64,000 nt of DNA from Dethiosulfatarculus sandiegensis (GCF_000931935.2 NZ_AZAC01000023.1:1-64000); one strand, 5' to 3'. Shown: positions 9,210-18,012, numbered from the stretch's first letter. Program-made: numbers and translations. The notes: generated from the letters alone by a model not told the origin.

Positions 9210-10016
9210 TCAGCCCATGACAGTCTGTTCAGGACTCTGGTCGGCATCCTGCACCAAGGGCGAGACCGGAAGCAGGTTCTCCTGCCCCAGGACCCTGGAG
9301 ACCATCCTGTACAGATCTTTCAGCGGGATGCCCGCCGGGCAAGCCTCTTCACACAATCCGCAATATACGCAACGACCCACCATGTGGACCGCCCTGGTAA
9401 TTAAAAAGTTGGGCGTGGGAGGCAATTGGCGCTGAGGCACCAACGCGTCTTGCTCTACTGTGCACTCCTGACAGACACAGACAGGACAAACGTTTTTACA
9501 TCCCATGCATTTCATGCAGGTCTGGGTGATGCCGAGCCATTGCTCCATAAGGTCGGGCAAAGTCTCGGCCCCGGTCTGCCCGGCCAGAATTACCGGTTTG
9601 GTCTTTTCTCCGGCAACCATCTGGTCGGGCCAGGGTTTATGGCACTGACAATGATTGGCCAGCTCCTCCGGGCAGGAAAAACCCACCACAACCACCCTGT
9701 CTTTGTGCAAAGGCGATGTACGATCCTCGTTTATAAGTACATTAAGCGCCCTTTCATCGCATCCTCTGGCCATAAGACCGAAGACTTCCTTGGGAAAACG
9801 GGCGGCCAGGTCGAAAAGCACCTTTACCAGGGGATACCGGCAGTCGCCGGGCCTGTCCTTGTCTCCCAGGCATAGGTCGTTCAGCTCATCGGGCCTGGTA
9901 AACAGATAAGGGGCTATCTGATCGCCTTGTTGCTTAAGACCCAGAAAGCCCCCGATTTGGCCCGATTCCATCAGAGTTCGGGCTCTTTTTATTACAGCTT
10001 CTTTTATCTCAACCAC
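9210..10016 (-). CDS. Iron-sulfur electron-transfer protein of the formate dehydrogenase operon
   Basis: The 268-residue protein has an N-terminal region that resembles the FrhB/FdhB family and then two Fe4S4-type motifs: CMKCMGCKNVCPVCVCQEC (about residues 160-180) and CVYCGLCEEACPAG (about 217-230). A CQCHKP segment may add further ligands. It lies between the RnfB-GltD fusion gene and fdhA on the minus strand, 46 bases before fdhA. I infer that it passes electrons between FdhA and the flavoprotein. Its own catalytic role is unclear, as I see no full flavin-binding FrhB domain. The start at 10016 follows a GTAGGATG stretch that can act as a ribosome site. Confidence 0.8.
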   Translation of the reverse strand: MVEIKEAVIKRARTLMESGQIGGFLGLKQQGDQIAPYLFTRPDELNDLCLGDKDRPGDCRYPLVKVLFDLAARFPKEVFGLMARGCDERALNVLINEDRTSPLHKDRVVVVGFSCPEELANHCQCHKPWPDQMVAGEKTKPVILAGQTGAETLPDLMEQWLGITQTCMKCMGCKNVCPVCVCQECTVEQDALVPQRQLPPTPNFLITRAVHMVGRCVYCGLCEEACPAGIPLKDLYRMVSRVLGQENLLPVSPLVQDADQSPEQTVMG

Positions 10017-10048
10017 ATCCTACCTCGCTGGTCATGCCAATTTGCCGC

Positions 10049-10082
10049 AAAAGGACGGGCCGTCCACGGCCCGTCCTTTTTA
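10049..10082. terminator. Bidirectional terminator or attenuator inside the fdh operon
   Basis: A strong AAAAGGACGGGCCG/CGGCCCGTCCTTTT hairpin sits in the 79-base gap between the RnfB-GltD gene and the Fe-S gene. On the minus strand its stem ends in T residues. It may partly uncouple fdhA and the Fe-S gene from the upstream gene, or protect the mRNA end. Confidence 0.75.
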
Positions 10083-10095
10083 CGAGCAAGGCATT

Positions 10096-12138
10096 CTAAT
10101 ATTTACTGCGGTAGTAGCAGATCAGGCCGCAATTCAGGCAACGCTTGGCCTCCTCCTTTACCGCTTCTTCATCCATACCCAATTCAATCTCACAAGTGGG
10201 GTCAACCAATTTTTCTTCATCGGCCATGGGCATGGGTTGCCTGGGGGCCACCTGGTTGAGATTCATCAGCTGATTTACATCCAGCACCTTGGTGAGCGAA
10301 GTAAGCATGTGGGCGGGCGGGGTGATTTCGCCTTCGCTCAGGTACTGGTGGGCCGAGGCTGCGGTCCTGCGCCCCGCACCGATGGCTTCCACCGCGGCCC
10401 GATAATCGCTTACCGGTTCACTGGACTGAAAGATGCCGGGATCATAATCCGTGGGCAGGCCATAGGGTTTGATAGCCTGCCAGGAATTATCCGCATATTG
10501 CCCGTTTTCATCAGGCTCGCCCTTGCGCACAAAAATCAGTCCCGGCAACCTGCCGCTGGCAGCGATGATATTATCGGCGCTCAGCTCGAAAACAGTTTCC
10601 TCGCTCCCATTGGGTGCGGTCTTGACCACGACCTTGGACACGGCCCCGGTCTCGCCCTCAAGGCGCACCACCCTGGAGTTAAATTTAATGCTCACACCCT
10701 TTTCAGCCAAGGCCTCCAAATCCTCATCCGTAAGGCCCATATCCTTTTGGGTGCGCCTCAAAACGATGACCACGCTTTCGGCCCCGTTCTCCAGGCATTT
10801 TTCGCTGGTGGCCAGGGAATCCTTACCGCCGCCGACCATAACCACGGATTTTCCCAGGGAGACCTTCTGCCCCATGGCAAGGGCCATAGTCATGGGCAGT
10901 AAAAGTTTCAACCCGGGAAGGGTCTCGTCGGCCCGGTTGGGCTGGCCCATCATCAGGGCGGCGTCCCATCCGCCGGTAGTCAGGACACAGGCTTCAAAAC
11001 CATCATCAAAAAGGGAGGGCACATCAAAGTCCCGGCCAAACATCTGGCCGCACCTGGCCTCAACCCCCATCTCCAGGATGCCTTCAATTTCCCAATCCAG
11101 AATATCTCTGGGCAGCCTGGACTGGGGTATGGCGCTTCTAAGAAGGCCGCCCAGGTTATCCTGGGCCTCAAAGACAACCGGGGAATGACCTAATCTGGCC
11201 AGGAAGTAAGCTGCGCTCAAGCCGGCCACACCACCGCCGATCACCGCCACCTTTTTATCAGTGGGCGGGGCCTTGTAGGGCTGAACCCTTTCGCCGCTGG
11301 TCCGCTCGAGGTCCGCCACAAAACGCTTCAAGGGGTTTATGGCAACCGCTTCATCCTCAAGGTTGCGGCGGCAGGCCACTTCACAAGGGTGGGGGCAGAT
11401 GCGCCCGCAGATCAGGGGAAGGGGGTTCCTTTCCTTAATGACCCTTAAAGCCCCGGCGTAATCGCCCTTGGCAGTGAGGTTTATCTGTTTGGGGATATCA
11501 ATCCCCGCGGGACAACGCCTTTGACAGGGGGCCGTACAGTCATCGGTGGTCTGCTCGTTTAAGATCCTGGTGCTGACACTGGTGAGCCGCATTATGCCCA
11601 TGGGGCAGGTGCGCACACAGGTTCCGCAGCCGGTGCATTTATAAGGATCAACCACAGGCAGATTATCAGGGCCTATTTCGAGGGCGTCAAAGGGACAGGC
11701 AGCCGCACAGGAGCCCAACCCAATACAGCCCACCGGGCACTCCTTGGGGCCACCGGCCAATTGCACAGCCGCCCGACAGTTGGTGACACCCTGGTATCTG
11801 TATTTAAGGTCCGAACGCTGGACCGGATAACGACAGCCCACCTGGGCGATCTGAGGTTCGGTTTCCTTTAGCTCAACCCCCAGGATGGCGGCAACCGCCA
11901 CTCCCACTTCGGGGCCTCCGCCCACACATCCGCCGGGAGACATTTCACCTTTGGCGATAGCCTCTGCCGCCGAGCTGCATCCCGCATAGCCGCATCCGCC
12001 GCAGTTCGCCCCGGGCAATTCTTCCTCTATGGCAACCACCAGGGGGTCTTCTTCAACATAGAACACCTTGGCAGCCACACCTAAACCAGCGGCAGCAAGG
12101 CAACCGATTCCGCCGATGGCCAAAGCCTCAATCAGCAT
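10096..12138 (-). CDS. RnfB-like ferredoxin domain fused to GltD-like NAD(P)H oxidoreductase
   Basis: The 680-residue protein starts with a hydrophobic segment (about 5-25) and an RnfB-type Fe-S motif with GANCGGCGYAGC and GGCVGGG. Two ferredoxin-type clusters follow (CIGLGSCAAACP, CTGCGTCVRTCPMG; about 137-185). Next comes a GltD/glutamate-synthase-small-chain-like part: CQRRCPAGIDI, the Cys-rich CGRICPHPCEVACRR, an FAD motif VAVIGGGVAGLSAAYFLA (about 297-315) and a second dinucleotide motif VVMVGGGKDSLATSE. The C-terminus has a further CLNCGLICYY motif. Such fusions neighbour formate dehydrogenases or hydrogenases in anaerobes and are thought to link NAD(P)H, ferredoxin and the partner enzyme. 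It is the first gene of the fdh operon. Bifurcation is an inference. Confidence 0.85.
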   Translation of the reverse strand: MLIEALAIGGIGCLAAAGLGVAAKVFYVEEDPLVVAIEEELPGANCGGCGYAGCSSAAEAIAKGEMSPGGCVGGGPEVGVAVAAILGVELKETEPQIAQVGCRYPVQRSDLKYRYQGVTNCRAAVQLAGGPKECPVGCIGLGSCAAACPFDALEIGPDNLPVVDPYKCTGCGTCVRTCPMGIMRLTSVSTRILNEQTTDDCTAPCQRRCPAGIDIPKQINLTAKGDYAGALRVIKERNPLPLICGRICPHPCEVACRRNLEDEAVAINPLKRFVADLERTSGERVQPYKAPPTDKKVAVIGGGVAGLSAAYFLARLGHSPVVFEAQDNLGGLLRSAIPQSRLPRDILDWEIEGILEMGVEARCGQMFGRDFDVPSLFDDGFEACVLTTGGWDAALMMGQPNRADETLPGLKLLLPMTMALAMGQKVSLGKSVVMVGGGKDSLATSEKCLENGAESVVIVLRRTQKDMGLTDEDLEALAEKGVSIKFNSRVVRLEGETGAVSKVVVKTAPNGSEETVFELSADNIIAASGRLPGLIFVRKGEPDENGQYADNSWQAIKPYGLPTDYDPGIFQSSEPVSDYRAAVEAIGAGRRTAASAHQYLSEGEITPPAHMLTSLTKVLDVNQLMNLNQVAPRQPMPMADEEKLVDPTCEIELGMDEEAVKEEAKRCLNCGLICYYRSKY

Positions 12139-12537
12139 TTACCCGCCCTCCAAATTCAGTCGTAAAAACCAACTCCGCTTATGCCGATCCGGCTTAGCGG
12201 GGCACCTTCAGCTTCTCAAAACACAGCAACGACGCACCATAAGCGAAGTGATCGGCGACTAAAAGCGGCGCACAATTAAGCAGTATTTCCCAATAAGCCG
12301 GTTATGCTTGTATATCGCAAAAAAAGCCATCTGGTCAAGAAATGTATAATGATCTCATTTTTAATAGTATTATCAATAAATTAACCCGAGCTTTCCCAGC
12401 GCCCTACTCCCTGATTAACTCGTAACTACGGGAAAAGGCAGGAAATTTATAATCTCTAATCATACCCTGTATAGCGCCCCGAAAAGGGAGGGAATGTATT
12501 CTGTGCAGCCATATGTCAGAAAAATTAATAATTATTG

Positions 12538-12566
12538 TTGACAGCTCATTTTGTTTGGTGTACTTA
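12538..12566 (+). promoter_or_regulatory. Candidate sigma-70 promoter for the DUF2325 gene
   Basis: TTGACA at 12538-12543 is a perfect -35 box. A 17-base spacer leads to TACTTA, which is a poor -10 box followed by AT-rich sequence. It lies about 135 bases before the GTG start of the DUF2325 gene. A GC-poor hairpin (ACCC/GGGT) and T-run at 12617-12636 in the leader may act as an attenuator. Confidence 0.35.
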
Positions 12567-12699
12567 ATTTAGCAATTCAAGTTAACCCCACCGGTGAAAC
12601 CCGGTTTTCCGACCCTTAATGCTTTGGGTTTTTTATTTGGAGTTTATTTTAGGGACACCTAATTTAATTAAAATTTCTTAACCTGGAAGGGGCTAAAAA

Positions 12700-13200
12700 G
12701 TGAAATCAAAGGCAAAACGGAAAAAAGCTAAAAAAATGAACAGTAACCGTTGTTTCAGCATCAATGGCAAGACAAGCGGCGAGCGGGGTTTCAGCCCCAG
12801 GAACCAACCAAAGTGCCAGCAGTTCTGTAAAGACAAGGACAGCCTGGTCTATGGCAAACACTGTCCCCTTCCCGATCAAGAATGCAGCTCCTGCCCTCTT
12901 AACGGCAAAACCATAGCCCTGATAGGCGGGTTGGACCGGCTGGAGCCCACTTATCGTCAAATGGTGGATGAAATGGGCGGCACCCTTTTGTTCCACACAG
13001 GCCGCATGAAAGGCGGCTCGGGCCGCATGCGCCTCACTGTGAACAAAGCCGATCTGGTTGTCTTTATAACCTCGATTAACAGTCACGGCGCCCTTGCCAC
13101 GGTGAAAAGTGAATGCAAAAGGGCAGGTAAACGTTTTTGCGCCCTGAAGCAAACCGGCGCCAAATCCTTTGCCAGGGCGGTTCAGGGCATGGCCGCCTGA
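12700..13200 (+). CDS. DUF2325 domain protein
   Basis: The 166-residue protein has a Lys-rich start, a Cys-rich middle (CQQFC, CPLPDQECSSCP; about residues 39-66) and a DUF2325-type domain (about 70-160). That domain has KTIALIGGLDRLEPTYRQMVDEMGG, a segment with GGSGRMRL, and ADLVVFITSINSHGALATVKSECKRAGK. DUF2325 proteins are small cytoplasmic proteins of unknown function, often close to metal or redox genes. The GTG at 12700 follows GGAAGGGG and is the likely start; ATG at 12736 is an alternative. It is followed by a tiny Cys-rich gene and a strong terminator, so the two probably form one transcript. Confidence 0.75.
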   Translation: MKSKAKRKKAKKMNSNRCFSINGKTSGERGFSPRNQPKCQQFCKDKDSLVYGKHCPLPDQECSSCPLNGKTIALIGGLDRLEPTYRQMVDEMGGTLLFHTGRMKGGSGRMRLTVNKADLVVFITSINSHGALATVKSECKRAGKRFCALKQTGAKSFARAVQGMAA

Positions 13201-13281
13201 AACCAGATGCTCATAAGTAATAGGATGCTCCCCAAAAAAACTTCTTCCCAGTGATCAACCATTTTTTCTAAGGAGAGGCAG

Positions 13282-13398
13282 ATGTCCCACAACCCGTCAA
13301 ACCAAATTCCTGCGGATTCCAAAGACCATTCAGAGGGCTGCAAATGCACGGGCAAGGGAAAATGCCGAAACTGCCCCTGCCGCAAACAGGAAAAGTGA
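13282..13398 (+). CDS. Tiny Cys-rich protein, 38 residues, metallothionein-like
   Basis: A short reading frame with an AAGGAGAGG ribosome site seven bases before its ATG encodes 38 residues. Its second half has five Cys in CKCTGKGKCRNCPC and ends in KQEK. The CXC and CXXCXC spacing suggests metal or Fe-S binding, as in small metallothionein-like proteins. It lies 81 bases after the DUF2325 gene, whose product also carries Cys clusters, and 48 bases before a strong terminator. The good ribosome site and the position inside a transcript support a real gene. I cannot assign it to a named family. Confidence 0.6.
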   Translation: MSHNPSNQIPADSKDHSEGCKCTGKGKCRNCPCRKQEK

Positions 13399-13446
13399 AA
13401 ACAATATCCAGATCCGTCTTTGCCTCTGTCCCGACCATTCAGCCAG

Positions 13447-13486
13447 AGCCGATCCGGCCCCGCCACTTGGGGCGGATCGGCTTTTT
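13447..13486 (+). terminator. Rho-independent terminator after the Cys-rich peptide gene
   Basis: An AGCCGATCCG/CGGATCGGCT stem, extended by CCCC/GGGG inside, is followed by CTTTTTCCTTTTTT. Confidence 0.9.
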
Positions 13487-13590
13487 CCTTTTTTAACCTG
13501 GTTCGCTCCTTTCCCCGGTCCCTTTTCGCCTAAATAGTCTCGCAAAGCCAGGTAAAAACCCCTATTTTTTTCCGGAACAAAAATCAATAC

Positions 13591-13622
13591 TTGACTTGTA
13601 TCAAAGTTGTATGCCCTATAAT
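13591..13622 (+). promoter_or_regulatory. Promoter with long spacer and operator-like repeats
   Basis: TTGACT (13591-13596) and a perfect TATAAT (13617-13622) are 20 bases apart, longer than the usual 17. Two TTGTAT repeats and a dyad ACTTGTATCAAAGT lie in the spacer, where a regulator could bind. It is about 170 bases before the GntR gene. An alternative -35 box, TTGTAT at 13596, would leave a 15-base spacer. Confidence 0.45.
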
Positions 13623-13792
13623 ATAAGGCTAAGCCAAGACAATATTCCGATCAATCACCTTATGGGCCGGCTTTGTGCCAAGCCCTATTCATGCCGGCGC
13701 CTTATGTGGAAACCAATTTTTCACGGCGTTCTCACCAAACCGGTGGCAGGCATGAAGCCATTTTCGGCACTTTTGAAAAGCGAGGTATTTGA

Positions 13793-14551
13793 TTGGCGAC
13801 TTTTGACATGAATGAAAATAAAAGCCGCCCCAGGCCCATGTATAGGTTCATAGCCAGGGAGCTGAAGGCGGATATTATCTCAGGTGTATATGCGGACGGT
13901 GCTTCCTTTCCCTCAGAGGCGGATCTGCAGAACGCCTATGGCGTCAGCAGAGTGACGGTGCGTTCCGCCCTGAAAATCCTGGAGCAGGAAGGCCTGATCA
14001 AACGGCGGCAGGGCAGCGGCACTGTAGTCTCGGGCAGGGCCATTCACAAATCCCTTAATACGCTTTTGGACTTTCACCGCGAGGCAACGCTTCACTTAAG
14101 AAATCCAAGAAGCCAGGTATTGAGCCTGGCTGAACGCCCCAGCCGGGCCAGGGAAAGGCTGATTCTGGGGCTGGAAGGCGCAGAAAACTTAGTTGAATTA
14201 AAAAGGCTGCGTTTTTTGGACGAAGACCCGGTGGTTTTACAGACAACCTGCCTGCCCCTGGACCTGATGCAGGGCGTAAGCTCCGCGGAATTAAAAAACC
14301 GCTCTTTATACGACTTCCTGCAAAAAGAAAGAAATATCCAGCTATCCTATGCCGATTCTGTTTTGGAGCCCTATTCCATTGACAAAAGGGACGCCGCCTG
14401 GCTCAAACTGGCCCCGGGAGCAGCCGTGATGCGGGCCCACCGCACGGCGGTCGATAAAACAGGGCGCACCGTGGAATACAGCATCAACCTGATCAGGGGC
14501 GATTACTTTAAATATTCCTACAGGCTCATGGCCGATGAGATGGAACCATGA
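13793..14551 (+). CDS. GntR/HutC-family transcriptional regulator
   Basis: The 252-residue regulator has an N-terminal winged helix (about 15-82; SFPSEADLQNAYGVSRVTVRSALKILEQEGLI, then GSGTVV). The C-terminal part is a UTRA ligand-binding domain (about 95-245; SLYDFLQ, AAWLKLAPGAAVMRAHRTA). HutC-type regulators sense small metabolites, often sugars or phosphosugars. Its stop overlaps the start of the FGGY kinase gene (ATGA at 14548), so it is co-transcribed with and probably represses the downstream catabolic and transport genes. The TTG at 13793 is spaced properly from GCGAGG; ATG at 13808 is possible but badly spaced. Confidence 0.85.
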   Translation: MATFDMNENKSRPRPMYRFIARELKADIISGVYADGASFPSEADLQNAYGVSRVTVRSALKILEQEGLIKRRQGSGTVVSGRAIHKSLNTLLDFHREATLHLRNPRSQVLSLAERPSRARERLILGLEGAENLVELKRLRFLDEDPVVLQTTCLPLDLMQGVSSAELKNRSLYDFLQKERNIQLSYADSVLEPYSIDKRDAAWLKLAPGAAVMRAHRTAVDKTGRTVEYSINLIRGDYFKYSYRLMADEMEP

Positions 14552-16050
14552 ATCCGGTTTTGGCTTTTGATCTCGGCGGCACCTCTTTCAAAGCGGGCCT
14601 GCTTAAGGAAACCGGGGAATTTCTGGCTCAGGAGTCTCTTAAATCAGAGATCAGAGTTGATGACAACGGATTTTCGGAAATTGATCCGGAAATCTGGTGG
14701 CGGGGATTGATCAGCCTTACCGGCCGGATAATGAAAAATCCAAAAGCGCAAGGGGTCAAACCAGTTGCCATTGTCATAACAGGCCTCACCAGGACCCAGG
14801 TGTTTCTGGACAAGGACGGACGTTCAATCAGGCCCGCCATAACCTGGGCCGACGGACGGGCCCTGAAACAGGCCCGGCCCCTTTCCGAGGCGGTTGATTC
14901 CCTTTCTTCTACGGAAAAGCCCTATGGGCCGGTGAACGCCTACCACAATCTGGCCCGTCTTTTGTGGCTTAAGGAAAATGACCCACACACCTTGGAAAGC
15001 GCCCGCCATATTCTGGAACCCAAGGATTTTTTAAACTTCAGGCTCACAGGCGTTTATGCCTCGGACTTTATTTCAAGCTCCCGTCTCCTGGCCGGTCCTG
15101 AGCTTCGCCCCACTCACCGTCTTTTCGAACTACTGGGACTGGAAAAAGACCTCTGCCCAACCTGCAGATGGCCCTGGGAAGAAGTCGGCAAGGTGCAAAA
15201 GGGCCTGCCCGGGGTTTTCTCGGATCTGGTCGGCACGCCGGTATTCTCCTGTTCCATGGACGCTTGGTGCGGGGCATTGGGCATGGGCGCGGTAAAGCCT
15301 CATGCAGCCTATAACGTAAGCGGCACTTCAGAGGTCTTTGGCATTTGCGGCTTTGTAAATGCAGTCCAAAAAGGCCTGGTCACCATGCCCTGGGGAAAAG
15401 GCCTTTATCAGATCGGCGGCCCCAGCCAGGTGGGGGCCGACAGCCTCTCCTGGTTTGGCGAAGCCTTTTTATACCAAAACCAGACGCCTGATCCCCAAGA
15501 AGTCTTAAACCTCCTTAAAACCCACAAACGCCACAGTTCGCCCCTTTTATTTCTTCCCTATCTGAGGGGGGAAAGAACCCCCTTGTGGGACCCTGAAGCC
15601 AAGGGGGTGTTTTTGGGCGTTTTACGAGACCACAAGGCGGTTGATTTTGCCTGGGCCGTGCTGGAGGGTGTGGCCTTTGCCAACCGCCAGGTATTTGAGC
15701 TGGCCACCGGCGGCCAGACCGAACCCTTTGCCGAAGTCCGCATCAGCGGAGGAGCGGCCAATTCAGATGAATGGTGCCAGGTGAAAGCGGACATCCTGGC
15801 CAAGCCGGTAATCCGCACCGCTCACAAACAGACCGGGCTTTTGGGGGGCCTGATCTGCGCCTTGACCGGCCTGGGCAGATATTCCACCCTGGAAGCGGCT
15901 CAAGATCGCCTGGTCTTGGCGGACCGCACATTCCACCCACAAGAAAACAAAACCCGAGCCTATGACCAACTATATGGCAACTGGCTTGATTTGCAGAAAA
16001 AGACTCTTCCCATTTCCCATGCCCTGTCCCATATGACCGGCTGGCAATAA
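14548..16050 (+). CDS. FGGY-family carbohydrate kinase
   Basis: The 500-residue kinase shows the FGGY/actin-like ATPase fold: phosphate-1 loop LAFDLGGTSFKAGL at the start, ITWADGRA in the substrate region (about 92-99), SCSMDAWCGALGMGA with the probable catalytic Asp (about 235), and FLPYLRGERTPLWDP (about 335-350). The adenosine motif is VRISGGAANSDEWCQVKADIL (about 390-412). Family members phosphorylate xylulose, gluconate, glycerol, ribulose and other polyols. The specificity cannot be read here. It starts inside the end of the GntR gene and precedes a BtpA-family gene and an ABC importer, so it likely phosphorylates the imported sugar. Confidence 0.85.
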   Translation: MNPVLAFDLGGTSFKAGLLKETGEFLAQESLKSEIRVDDNGFSEIDPEIWWRGLISLTGRIMKNPKAQGVKPVAIVITGLTRTQVFLDKDGRSIRPAITWADGRALKQARPLSEAVDSLSSTEKPYGPVNAYHNLARLLWLKENDPHTLESARHILEPKDFLNFRLTGVYASDFISSSRLLAGPELRPTHRLFELLGLEKDLCPTCRWPWEEVGKVQKGLPGVFSDLVGTPVFSCSMDAWCGALGMGAVKPHAAYNVSGTSEVFGICGFVNAVQKGLVTMPWGKGLYQIGGPSQVGADSLSWFGEAFLYQNQTPDPQEVLNLLKTHKRHSSPLLFLPYLRGERTPLWDPEAKGVFLGVLRDHKAVDFAWAVLEGVAFANRQVFELATGGQTEPFAEVRISGGAANSDEWCQVKADILAKPVIRTAHKQTGLLGGLICALTGLGRYSTLEAAQDRLVLADRTFHPQENKTRAYDQLYGNWLDLQKKTLPISHALSHMTGWQ

Positions 16051-16077
16051 ACGGGGAAGCCAAAGAAAGGCAACACA

Positions 16078-16890
16078 ATGAAAAACCTGTTTGAAAAAGA
16101 TCACGGCCACAAAAATTTCATGATCGGCATGGTGCATACCCTGGCCTTGCCCGGCGCGCCCAAGTATGACAAGGCCGGGGGTATGAAAAAGGTGATCAAC
16201 CAGGCCCGCGAAGAAGCCAAGTACCTGGAAGACGCCGGTTTCCACGGGCTCTTGTATTGCAATGAATCGGATATGCCCTACCAGACCCGGATGCAGCCCG
16301 AAACCGTGGCCGCCATGACGGAAGTGGTGAGCGAAGTTCAGGCCCAAAGCAATCTGCCCCACGGCATAAACATGCTCTTGGACCCCATAGCCTCGCTGGC
16401 GATCGCCCATGCCACAGGCGGCAGTTTCGTGCGCGCCTTTTTAACTGGCACTTATGTGGGCGACCTGGGTTTTTACACACCGGACGGAGCAGCCATCCTG
16501 CGCATGCGTGAAAATATCGGCGCAACCGATATCCGCATTATCTGTAATGTCACCGCCGGTTTTTCCATTGACCTTGACAACCGCAGCGTGGAGCAGAAGG
16601 CAAAAGGCGCGGTCTTTATCGGCCTGGCCGACGCCGTCTGCGTAAGCGGCCCTGCCGCCGGGATGGAAGCGGATTTCAATCTGATCAAAAAAGTCGCCCA
16701 AAACGTACCGGAAACACCTATAGTGGTGGGCACAGGGGTCAGCGCGGACAATATCGAAACCCTTTGCCGGGACGCCCAGGCCTTTATAGTCGGCACCTCG
16801 CTTAAGGTGGATGGCAAGACCCTGAATCCGGTGGACCCCCAAAAGGCCAAGGAATTCATGGCCCGCGCCAATGCGGTGAAAAAAAACTAG
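16078..16890 (+). CDS. BtpA/SgcQ-family protein
   Basis: The 270-residue protein matches the BtpA family (TIM-barrel-like): IGMVHTLALPGAPKYDKAGG at the start, DAGFHGLLYCNESDMPY (about 52-68), VRAFLTGTYVGDLGF, ICNVTAGFSIDLDNRS, and a C-terminal phosphate-binding-like IVVGTGVSADNIETL followed by AFIVGTSLKVDGKT. BtpA was first linked to photosystem I stability in a cyanobacterium, and E. coli SgcQ sits in a sugar operon. The reaction is unknown. Here it lies between an FGGY kinase and an ABC sugar importer, so I infer an aldolase- or isomerase-like step on the phosphorylated sugar. It is 27 bases after the kinase gene. Confidence 0.8.
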   Translation: MKNLFEKDHGHKNFMIGMVHTLALPGAPKYDKAGGMKKVINQAREEAKYLEDAGFHGLLYCNESDMPYQTRMQPETVAAMTEVVSEVQAQSNLPHGINMLLDPIASLAIAHATGGSFVRAFLTGTYVGDLGFYTPDGAAILRMRENIGATDIRIICNVTAGFSIDLDNRSVEQKAKGAVFIGLADAVCVSGPAAGMEADFNLIKKVAQNVPETPIVVGTGVSADNIETLCRDAQAFIVGTSLKVDGKTLNPVDPQKAKEFMARANAVKKN

Positions 16891-16931
16891 TCCAAAGGGT
16901 GTCAAACAGCCCGGTTGGGTGTGACGGTGGG

Positions 16932-16960
16932 GCCGGGCCTTTAGCCCGGCGCTCAACTCA
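16932..16960 (+). other. Intra-operon hairpin between btpA-like and permease genes
   Basis: A GCCGGGC/GCCCGGC stem with a five-base loop lies in the 168-base gap and has no T-run. It is more likely an mRNA stability or processing element than a terminator. Confidence 0.35.
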
Positions 16961-17058
16961 TCCGGGCCACGGTAGGTTAATATACGCTCTGGCGAGGCAA
17001 TATCATCAGTGAATAAAAAAGCCCGCTTAAGGGCCAGCGATGGGATTATTTTTTCGGC

Positions 17059-18012
17059 ATGAACAAAAAGACCAAAACCTTTCTCGGCAAATACGGCACC
17101 GCGTTGGGCGGATTGGGGGTTTTTCTTTTCTTTGCTATTTTTGCGGAGAACTTCCTGAGCACCATAAACCTGCTGAACGTGCTTAAACAGATCAGTTTTT
17201 TGACTATCCTGTCCATGGGATTCAGCTTTGCCCTGACAACCTCTGAATTGGACCTTTCCTTTGCCAATGTGTGCAGCCTGGCCACAGTGGTGACAGGAGG
17301 TTTGATTCATTTTGATTATCCCGTTTCCCTGGCCATATTCATGGGGCTCATGACCGGCCTGGGAGCCGGCCTTTTAAACGGCCTCATCGTAACCGGACTC
17401 AAGGTGCCTTCCCTGATCGCCACCTTGGCGGTTTCTTCCGTGGCCAACGGCCTGGCCTTTTGGATCACCGAAGGTGTGGCCTTTGTGGGGCGCTGGCCCG
17501 AGGCCTTTGTCTATTTAGGCAGGGGCAAGATCCTGGGCATACCGGTCCTGGCCATCTGGATGATCATAATAGCCCTGGTGTCGCTTTTCATAATGAAGCA
17601 GACCAGGCTTGGCATTCATATGGTCTTTACCGGCGAAGCCGATGAAGCGGCCCGCTTAGGCGGCATCCAAGTCAAACGCATGAAGATACTGGGGCTTGCC
17701 CTTTCAGGCCTTTTGGCCGGTGTCACGGCTGTACTTTTGGCGGCCAGCCTTTCCAGCGCGGCCCCGACCTCGGCCGGTGATTTCATGCTCACATCCATGG
17801 CAGCCGTGCTTTTGGGCATGACCATGGTGGAGCCGGGCAGGCCCAATGTCCTGGGATCATTCATCGGGGCGCTCACCATAGGCATCCTGAGCAACGGACT
17901 GGTGCTCATGGGAGCCCCCTATTATGTGCAGGACATTCTTTTGGGAATTATTATCGTGGCTTCGGTGAGCATCTCCGCCAGCACCATCACCAAAGCCGCC
18001 TTTAATGTTTAG
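17059..18012 (+). CDS. ABC sugar transporter permease (RbsC-like)
   Basis: The 317-residue, very hydrophobic protein belongs to the BPD_transp_2 family of sugar permeases. I count eight or more membrane segments. Typical elements are FLSTINLLNVLKQ near residue 33, TTSELDLSFANV (compare the GGIDLSVG motif of RbsC; here degenerate), and AARLGGIQVKRMKILGLALSG (about 195-215), the loop that meets the ATPase. A C-terminal NGLVLMGAPYYVQDILLGI matches the RbsC pattern. It forms the channel of the importer together with the genes at 18046 and 19119. The stop codon directly precedes the binding-protein leader. Confidence 0.85.
   Translation: MNKKTKTFLGKYGTALGGLGVFLFFAIFAENFLSTINLLNVLKQISFLTILSMGFSFALTTSELDLSFANVCSLATVVTGGLIHFDYPVSLAIFMGLMTGLGAGLLNGLIVTGLKVPSLIATLAVSSVANGLAFWITEGVAFVGRWPEAFVYLGRGKILGIPVLAIWMIIIALVSLFIMKQTRLGIHMVFTGEADEAARLGGIQVKRMKILGLALSGLLAGVTAVLLAASLSSAAPTSAGDFMLTSMAAVLLGMTMVEPGRPNVLGSFIGALTIGILSNGLVLMGAPYYVQDILLGIIIVASVSISASTITKAAFNV

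Noticed and set aside
8756..9247. Separate short formate dehydrogenase gene ending at the UGA
   Set aside because: The UGA is at the selenocysteine position and the reading frame continues with family sequence, so it is the first part of fdhA. The start at 9247 also overlaps the upstream gene.
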